10,691 nt of DNA from CAYNFH01 sp964396385. Lineage in GTDB: Bacteria; Armatimonadota; Chthonomonadetes; Chthonomonadales; CAJBBX01. Shown in pieces: positions 6,780 to 10,691 of this stretch (the first letter of the stretch is position 1; each line of letters starts with the position of its first letter). A program made the translations under genes and the position numbers. A model generated the notes under the pieces. It ran no database searches. It saw only the letters and a program-made list of their open reading frames with translations, and had not been told where the DNA came from. The stretch spans positions 1-10,691 of the forward strand of contig CAYNFH010000212.1 in assembly GCA_964396385.1 (NCBI GenBank). The letters run 5' to 3'.

Positions 6780-6813
6780 AAGGGCCGGGCCGCCCAATCG
6801 CGACCCGGCCCTT
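6780..6813 (-). terminator. Terminator-like hairpin downstream of the UDP-galactopyranose mutase gene
   Basis: AAGGGCCGGG (6780-6789) and CCCGGCCCTT (6804-6813) form a perfect 10-bp GC-rich stem with a 14-nt loop, 27 nt past the glf stop. The minus-strand continuation is GGTGTGAG, with no U-tract, so it may be a processing or rho-assisted end rather than a strict intrinsic terminator. Confidence 0.6.
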
Positions 6814-6840
6814 CTCCGTGTGTTGTACCCCCGCTAGAGC

Positions 6841-8250
6841 TTATCGTTTCTTGGCGTACTCCATGTTGTTGGCGGTACTGGGGAACCAGTAGGTAACCTC
6901 CGGGACGCCCAGCGCCAGCTTGTCCACCAGCTCCACTCCCTGTATGAGCGAGTGGTCCTGGTTGGAAACCTCATATTTCCAGCCGCCGAACCGGCCGCGG
7001 GAGTAGATGTCCAGCTTCTCCAGCTCCGGATGGATGGCGTTGAGACAGCGGTCCCGGTTGAGCGCGGGGGTGGGATAGCCGTAGTGCGCCCGGTAGTGCC
7101 AGGTGGAGAGGATCTCGTGGCTCTTGTTGATGAGCTTGGTGGCGAACATCCCCTCGATGGTCTCCTCCACCACACGCTCCACGTCCACCGGCTTGTGGGG
7201 TGATTCCGAGACCTCCGCCATGAGCGACCACTGCGTGTCGATGTCCGGCACGTTGTTGGGCGAGTAGAGGGAGAAGACGGTGACCCGGTAGAAGGGACAG
7301 TTGCCCTCCGGGAAGTACATCCAGCACTTCTTGGCCAGGGACGACGGCGGCTTGCCCGAGAGCCCGATGCCGATGATGTTGGAGCTGGAGTAACGCAGCC
7401 CGGAAGCGGGCTCCTCCAGATGCTTGAGCTCCGCCAGGCCCACCAGGCGGTCGATGGGGAGGGTGGAGATGAGCAGATCGTACTCGGCCTGCGCGCCGTT
7501 GGAGAAGTAGACCCTCTTCGCGGAGGGATCGATGCCCCTTACCTCCGCCTCCAGCGTGATATTCTCACGGCCCAGCAGGTCCGCCACGCTTTCCCACACC
7601 GCGCCGGTTCCGCCGCGGAGCGGGAACATAAAGGTGTTGTTGGGTCCCCAGGAGAGGTCGTCCTTCTCATGGAGCACGTTGTAGAGGACCTTCTCCAGAT
7701 CGGTCACCGCCACGCGCTCGCCAATCCAGTTATAGTCCATCATCTCCGGCGGGTAGGCCCACACTTTGAAGTTGTAGGGGACCATGAAGACTTCGGCCAG
7801 CCCCTCGCCGAAGGTAGCCTGGATCCACTCGCCGAAGTGCTTGGGCTTGCCGCAGAAGGGCTCCTTGTAGAGTCGCACCAGCCCCTGGATGCACCTCCAG
7901 CGGGTCTCCGGCTCCAGGTAGCGGATGTTGTTCTGGAAGGGGTAGGGGACAAAGCGGTTCTCTATCCAGACCCAGGACTCCCGTTCGTGGTGCAGCCACC
8001 TGTCGCCCAGCGCGGCGACCATGAGCGCGTCGAAGTAGCGGTAGTGGGAGAACTGGACGTGACCGCCGATATCCCAGGTGAAGCCGTTGGGGTCTCTGTG
8101 GGAAGTGGCGAGCCCGCCAACCTGCGATGCGCGGTCGTAAACGTGGAAGTTCTGGAGCCCTAACTCTTTGAGCCGATATGCGGCGCCGAGACCGGTTGGG
8201 CCCGCGCCGAGAACCACAACGCGATCATCGCCGGTCAGCTTACGCAGCAT
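6841..8250 (-). CDS. glf: UDP-galactopyranose mutase, eukaryotic (fungal) type
   Basis: A 469-residue FAD protein. The dinucleotide-binding motif VVVLGAGPTGLGAAYRLKELG (11-31) is followed by GGLATSHRDPNGFTWDIGGH and VQFSHYRYF, with the flavin-loop His64. Other stretches match the fungal enzyme closely: VPYPFQNNIRYL, PYNFKVWAYP, WIGERVA (Arg179), WGPNNTFMFPLRGGTGAVW, CWMYFPEGNCPFYR (Tyr312, Arg322), HYGYPTP (Tyr392) and SRGRFGGWKYEVSNQDHS (Tyr426). The two Arg correspond to the UDP-sugar diphosphate contacts (R182, R327) of Aspergillus UGM. It interconverts UDP-galactopyranose and UDP-galactofuranose for cell-surface glycans, in the cytoplasm. The ATG is preceded by GAGAGGAG, with a rather long gap of 13 nt. 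No sugar-transferase genes are adjacent. An ECF-like promoter lies upstream. Confidence 0.88.
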   Translation of the reverse strand: MLRKLTGDDRVVVLGAGPTGLGAAYRLKELGLQNFHVYDRASQVGGLATSHRDPNGFTWDIGGHVQFSHYRYFDALMVAALGDRWLHHERESWVWIENRFVPYPFQNNIRYLEPETRWRCIQGLVRLYKEPFCGKPKHFGEWIQATFGEGLAEVFMVPYNFKVWAYPPEMMDYNWIGERVAVTDLEKVLYNVLHEKDDLSWGPNNTFMFPLRGGTGAVWESVADLLGRENITLEAEVRGIDPSAKRVYFSNGAQAEYDLLISTLPIDRLVGLAELKHLEEPASGLRYSSSNIIGIGLSGKPPSSLAKKCWMYFPEGNCPFYRVTVFSLYSPNNVPDIDTQWSLMAEVSESPHKPVDVERVVEETIEGMFATKLINKSHEILSTWHYRAHYGYPTPALNRDRCLNAIHPELEKLDIYSRGRFGGWKYEVSNQDHSLIQGVELVDKLALGVPEVTYWFPSTANNMEYAKKR

Positions 8251-8302
8251 GGCGGAATCTGTTCTCCTCTCGGGGATTTTGCTGGCGAGCAGCCTGTGAA
8301 GA

Positions 8303-8328
8303 GACGGCTTTCGGTCGTATTTTGTTCC
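8303..8328 (-). promoter_or_regulatory. ECF-type promoter candidate for the mutase gene
   Basis: On the minus strand, -35 GGAAC (8328-8324), 17 nt, then -10 CGTC (8306-8303), the layout common to ECF sigma promoters. It would start transcription near 8296, about 45 nt before the ATG. A similar element points the other way at 8395-8421. Confidence 0.5.
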
Positions 8329-8357
8329 TTTAAGTGAGCACCGGGCGGACGAACAAC

Positions 8358-8373
8358 CCGGCAGTTCTGCCGG
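8358..8373. promoter_or_regulatory. Palindrome between divergent promoters (possible operator)
   Basis: CCGGCA-GTTC-TGCCGG is a perfect 6-bp inverted repeat lying between the two outward-facing ECF-like promoters. It could be a regulator site or simply a hairpin. Confidence 0.3.
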
Positions 8374-8394
8374 CAGAGGACTTGCTCTTCTGCG

Positions 8395-8423
8395 GGAACC
8401 GGCAGGCCTCCTGCAGGCGTCCT
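8395..8423 (+). promoter_or_regulatory. ECF-type promoter candidate for the 99-residue protein
   Basis: GGAACC (8395-8400), 17 nt, then CGTCCT (8418-8423). The predicted start near 8430 leaves a leader of about 20 nt that holds the AAAGGAG ribosome-binding site (8437-8443). The spacer includes the inverted repeat GCAGG-CCT-CCTGC (8402-8414), which could bind a regulator. Confidence 0.5.
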
Positions 8424-8451
8424 AAACCCGATTCTGAAAGGAGCGCGGAGC

Positions 8452-8751
8452 ATGGAGACAGGCACCGAGGATAGGGGACCCGGGAACCCGGCCGGAGAGC
8501 AGGAGAGCAGAATGTCCGAGGACGGGCGCGGTGGCGCAAGCGGGATCAGCCGTACGCCGCACCAGGAGGACCGGCAGGCCGTCCACATGAGCCCGGACCC
8601 GAACTTCGAGGGTATTCCTCAGAACACCGATCCCGGAATAGCGGCGGCGGATCCTACCGGCGCGGCGGACACGCCGGGCAGCAGCGCGGACGCGGGCCAC
8701 TCCGGCGGCGTGGCGGAGACGGGGCAGACCCGAAGCAGACCTCCGGTTTAG
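8452..8751 (+). CDS. Small glycine-rich hydrophilic protein of unknown function (hydrophilin-like)
   Basis: 99 residues, unrecognised. Support for coding: AAAGGAG 8 nt before the ATG, an ECF-like promoter just upstream, and mostly G/C third codon positions. Composition is extreme: about 16 Gly, many Asp, Glu, Pro, Ser, Ala and Thr, but no Leu, Lys, Cys, Trp or Tyr and a single Phe. There is no signal peptide or membrane segment, so the chain is expected to be disordered, as in stress hydrophilins. It is the only plus-strand gene here and diverges from the mutase gene. Its end meets a shared palindrome before the convergent haem-protein gene. A role in desiccation or general stress is only an inference. 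The opposite strand also has open frames over this interval but lacks comparable start signals. Confidence 0.62.
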   Translation: METGTEDRGPGNPAGEQESRMSEDGRGGASGISRTPHQEDRQAVHMSPDPNFEGIPQNTDPGIAAADPTGAADTPGSSADAGHSGGVAETGQTRSRPPV

Positions 8752-8754
8752 GCC

Positions 8755-8798
8755 TTCAGGTGTTCAGGTACTTCGGATTCCGGACCTGAACACCTGAA
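8755..8798. repeat. TGTTCAGG palindrome between convergent genes
   Basis: TTCAGGTGTTCAGGT (8755-8769) is perfectly complementary to 8784-8798, around a 14-nt loop containing TCGGATTCC (8773-8781). It fills the 50-bp gap between the plus-strand stop (8751) and the minus-strand stop (8802), so it could serve as a two-way 3'-end hairpin. Arms and the outer flank CCTACTC match the element at 41-100. Confidence 0.88.
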
Positions 8799-8801
8799 CA
8801 C

Positions 8802-9875
8802 CTACTCTAACTGAAAGAAGTACAGCGTATGCCCCTTGCCGTCTTCGCTGCCGCCGGTGAGGACGGTCAGGCCGCGGGCGCCAGAGCGCGGATCGCCTAG
8901 CGCTACGTCCAGCACAGGACCCTCCAGCTTCTGACTGAGCCACAGCGTCTTGTAGAGCGTGAGGCGCGGATCCGCCACCACCAGGTGGTCCTCCTGACCT
9001 TTGGCTATCAGCTCCTGCGCGTTCTGCTTCGCCACATCGACCAGCGGGACGATCTGGACTGTGTACAGATACATGGCCTGGGGCTTTGGCGCGTTCCACA
9101 ATCCCACTATGCCTCCTCCCGCCAACTGGTCCGGCAGGCCGATGGCCATTAGCTCCGCGGTCGGCGCCTTCATGTCTGAGAAGGAGAGCTGGGAAGAAGC
9201 CGGCATGCCTGAAGGGCCCGTCAGCCAGTCTGAGCCTGACGCGGTGGTATCTACCCGGTAGAGCCTGAGAGCGTCCCCTTCCTTCAGCATGAGGCGCTGA
9301 GAACCGTCCTGAAGGAGGGCTGTCCCGATGATGTCCAGCGGCCTGGGGGCGGGTCGCTTCTCGTACGTCTTGCCGTTCCAGAACCAGAGCGCCCCCGCGG
9401 TCACGATGTCGGCCGGGCCGGTTGCAGAGTACTTGCCGACGGCCAGGCGGTCCTGGCCGTCCGCCGCGTCCGTTGTAAACTCGGTGTTCCAGGCTTTGCC
9501 GTCCCACTTGCGCACGCTAACGGTGCGGCTCTCCTTGGTGGGACCCTCGCTCAGGAGCACCAGGCGACTCGTCCCATCGCCCACGGTGTCTCCCACGGCG
9601 ATGCGGTGGACGGAGGCGGGCACGGTCTCCTGCCATGCTACTTTGAAGAGGTCCTGGGCGTACTGGCCCATCACCTTCGCCTCGTCGTAGCCCTGGAACG
9701 TGTGGTGGTGAGCGGCGTAGTACTCGCCGCGCGGATTGCGCGCGCCGCCGCCCTTCGGGTTCACGTGGCAGTAGCCGCACTGTTTGCCTTCCTGGATGGC
9801 GTACACAGGCCGCGCGAATGCTTCGGGGGCGATGAAGAGGGCGGGTACGGTGAGCAATAAGGGTAATAGCTTCAT
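8802..9875 (-). CDS. Secreted monohaem (CxxCH) protein with a repetitive beta-propeller-like body
   Basis: A 357-residue exported protein. The signal peptide is MKLLPLLLTVPALFIAPEAFA. The mature N terminus has KQCGYCHVNPKGGGARNPRG with a c-type haem site (Cys33, Cys36, His37) and AAHHHTF (His56-58), which could supply the distal ligand. From about residue 85 onward short units such as RIAVGDTVGDGTSRLVLLSEG, RLAVGKYSATGPADIVTAG and VLDVALGDPRSGARGLTVLTGG recur, reminiscent of VCBS/FG-GAP propeller blades that report a value from a 'GD/DGTxRLVLL' strand. No recognised enzyme motif is seen. AGAGGA stands 6 nt before the ATG. It starts 25 nt after the toxin remnant. An electron-transfer or surface-sensing role is a guess. 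Confidence 0.8.
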   Translation of the reverse strand: MKLLPLLLTVPALFIAPEAFARPVYAIQEGKQCGYCHVNPKGGGARNPRGEYYAAHHHTFQGYDEAKVMGQYAQDLFKVAWQETVPASVHRIAVGDTVGDGTSRLVLLSEGPTKESRTVSVRKWDGKAWNTEFTTDAADGQDRLAVGKYSATGPADIVTAGALWFWNGKTYEKRPAPRPLDIIGTALLQDGSQRLMLKEGDALRLYRVDTTASGSDWLTGPSGMPASSQLSFSDMKAPTAELMAIGLPDQLAGGGIVGLWNAPKPQAMYLYTVQIVPLVDVAKQNAQELIAKGQEDHLVVADPRLTLYKTLWLSQKLEGPVLDVALGDPRSGARGLTVLTGGSEDGKGHTLYFFQLE

Positions 9876-9890
9876 AGCATGTCCTCTGGC

Positions 9891-9907
9891 GTTCAGTGGT
9901 TCAGGAA
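9891..9907. repeat. Degenerate half copy of the TGTTCAGG repeat at the toxin truncation
   Basis: This 17-nt stretch equals positions 60-76 at 15 of 17 bases (a TG/GT swap). It spans the premature stop of the MazF-like frame and the short gap before the haem-protein gene. No complementary arm is present. Confidence 0.45.
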
Positions 9908-10092
9908 GGATCTGGGTTCATGACCAGCACTGGGCGCGTCTTGGCAATCTCGGCGCCTCGGGTCGGTTCCAGATCGGCCAGCCAGATTTCGCCTCGCCTT
10001 GGGCCCTCCGTTCTCTGCGGAGGCGCCTCCTTCCCCTCCGCCCTCTCCTGGCCAGTCTCATCACTCAAGCTCAAGGAACGGTTCTCCGTCAA
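9901..10092 (-). pseudogene. Truncated MazF/PemK-family toxin remnant
   Basis: The frame encodes RRGEIWLADLEPTRGAEIAKT then RPVLVMNPD, the typical first strands of MazF/PemK endoribonucleases (G-E-I-W, L-x-P-T-R-G-x-E-I-x-K-T-R-P). It then stops after two more residues. Intact family members have about 110 residues, so the part with the remaining beta-barrel is lost, and the next gene begins 25 nt later, leaving no room for it in any frame. The start is unclear: the only in-frame ATG (10092) overlaps the antitoxin by 32 nt and adds a Glu/Arg-rich stretch not typical of the family. Probably inactive. Confidence 0.75.
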
Positions 10093-10381
10093 GCGCGGTG
10101 AGGGCTGTCAGCTCCCGCTCGGCGTAAGGCAGCGCGAGATCCGCCTCGTAAATCGGCGCGGCGGCGTCGGCAGCGGCTCGAAGGTAAGTCCCTCGCTCCT
10201 CTGGTGACATCGCCAGGAGCTCTCGAGCCGACAGATGCCGTTGTCCGCTGCTGGCCGTTGGCCTCTCCGAATGGCCGAATAGGCGACGGAGCGCATACTC
10301 CGACATCGGAAGACCGGACTCTTGTGCCTCGGCCTTGAGACGAGCTTCCTGTTCAGCAGTGAGGGTCAGGGTCAGGGTCAT
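10061..10381 (-). CDS. Antitoxin of a MazF/PemK-type toxin-antitoxin pair
   Basis: A 106-residue protein. The N terminus MTLTLTLTAEQEARLKAEAQESGLPMSEYALRRL has the strand-helix-helix pattern of ribbon-helix-helix DNA-binding antitoxins. The middle (ELLAMSPEERGTYLRAAADAAAPIY) and the acidic tail (LDGEPFLELE) would be the toxin-binding part. The TLTLTLT strand is encoded by three tandem AGGGTC hexads (10362-10381 region). AGAGGTGA lies about 4 nt before the ATG. It overlaps a MazF-like remnant and appears complete, so it may be an orphan antitoxin that still acts as a repressor or protects against toxins encoded elsewhere. Confidence 0.78.
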   Translation of the reverse strand: MTLTLTLTAEQEARLKAEAQESGLPMSEYALRRLFGHSERPTASSGQRHLSARELLAMSPEERGTYLRAAADAAAPIYEADLALPYAERELTALTALDGEPFLELE

Positions 10382-10408
10382 CGGGTCACCTCTTGCGTCA
10401 CGATATGC

Positions 10409-10421
10409 TCGTAGTATACGA
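10409..10421 (-). promoter_or_regulatory. Palindromic operator overlapping the antitoxin -10
   Basis: TCGTA-GTA-TACGA is a perfect inverted repeat. On the minus strand it contains TATACT (10418-10413), five of six to the -10 consensus, about 32 nt before the antitoxin ATG. That is the usual arrangement for autoregulation by a DNA-binding antitoxin. No good -35 is visible. Confidence 0.42.
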
Positions 10422-10452
10422 CACCGGTCTTGAGCGCCCGAGATCGAGCCCA

Positions 10453-10623
10453 GCTAAGGTCCGTGTGAGTAATGAATCGTGGCAGTGATCTGGCCAGCGC
10501 AGAAGACGTAGGGGCGGCCCTGTGTGGCCGCCCGCAAGGTCCCGGACGGGCGGCCACACAGGGCCGCCCCTACATCTGTTCTCCGAGCTTGCCACGAATT
10601 GCGACACACACCCGCTAAGGTCC
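10453..10623. other. 10-bp direct repeats flanking the 27-bp palindrome
   Basis: GCTAAGGTCC occurs at 10453-10462 and 10614-10623. The 151 bp between hold two nested inverted repeats. This resembles a small non-autonomous insertion with target duplication, but the palindrome is not at the ends of the interval, so it is uncertain. Confidence 0.3.
10508..10573. repeat. Perfect 27-bp inverted repeat (GTAGGGGCGGCC type)
   Basis: 10508-10534 is exactly complementary to 10547-10573, around a 12-nt loop. It starts GTAGGGGCGGCC and ends GGCCGCCCCTAC, a style of intergenic palindrome that I recall from several high-GC phyla. It lies in the gap 10382-10691, which has no convincing gene. An outer 8-bp inverted pair, TCGTGGCA/TGCCACGA (10477-10484/10590-10597), encloses it. 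Confidence 0.9.
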
Positions 10624-10630
10624 AGCGGAT

Positions 10631-10645
10631 CTGGAAGAATTCCAG
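10631..10645. promoter_or_regulatory. Palindrome CTGGAA-GAA-TTCCAG near the window end
   Basis: A perfect 6+3+6 inverted repeat, operator-like, followed by GCAACTTTTTGTC (10668-10680). It may belong to the control region of a plus-strand gene beyond the window, but nothing confirms that. Confidence 0.25.
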
Positions 10646-10691
10646 CAAAAGTACGAGAAGGATTTCTGCAACTTTTTGTCGATGTGAGCAG

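Noticed and set aside
8235..8588. Minus-strand frame overlapping the divergent promoter region and the small plus-strand gene
   Set aside because: It has no start signals, no domain, and would cover both ECF-like promoters and the start of the better-supported small gene.
10398..10648. Small minus-strand open frames across the 27-bp palindrome
   Set aside because: They consist largely of the palindrome translated through, have no ribosome-binding site and resemble no protein.

Overview
This is a high-GC bacterial chromosome segment. Nearly all genes lie on the minus strand, with one small plus-strand gene. A periplasmic Spy/CpxP-like protein, a membrane-spanning anti-sigma factor and an exported CxxCH haem protein point to a diderm with an oxidative lifestyle. 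Together with the many short intergenic palindromes this would fit Armatimonadota, Chloroflexota or Planctomycetota-like lineages. No rRNA or marker gene is present, so the phylum is a guess.

Region 1 (1-4500), read right to left: a VOC-like metalloenzyme candidate resembling the DUF1338/HglS 2-oxoadipate dioxygenase family (3063-4397), an ALDH7-like aldehyde dehydrogenase (1545-3053), then a class III aminotransferase (138-1439). Together they fit lysine catabolism through 2-aminoadipate semialdehyde: lysine 6-transamination, oxidation to 2-aminoadipate, conversion to 2-oxoadipate, then oxidative decarboxylation to 2-hydroxyglutarate. A candidate promoter and a 9-bp hairpin at the expected mRNA 5' end precede the unit.

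Region 2 (4582-6501): an ECF sigma factor, a zinc-binding anti-sigma factor starting 2 nt after it, and a secreted Spy/CpxP-type protein form an envelope or metal stress module. The sigma gene can be read upstream into a Cys-rich N-terminal extension. The following 340-bp gap (6502-6840) holds a repeat hairpin, a 79-nt rod-like structure, a further hairpin and a terminator-like stem.

Region 3 (6841-8751): a UDP-galactopyranose mutase of the eukaryotic/fungal type (minus) faces a 99-residue Gly-rich hydrophilic protein with no Leu or Lys (plus). The gap between them has an ECF-like promoter (GGAAC ... CGTC) in each direction, which suggests the neighbouring sigma factor, or a relative, controls both.

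Region 4 (8802-10691): a secreted single-CxxCH protein with a repetitive, probably beta-propeller body; a MazF/PemK toxin remnant cut off after its N-terminal core; its intact antitoxin with a palindromic operator over the -10; and a 310-bp gap with a perfect 27-bp inverted repeat.

The most unusual feature is a set of short low-complexity repeats, mostly palindromic, with different arm sequences (TGTTCAGG octads, TTCATCC heptads, CCCATACT octads, TTTTCAATTTTC). They sit against the stop codons of five minus-strand genes, and three of them carry the same CCGGATTCC-like core in the loop.
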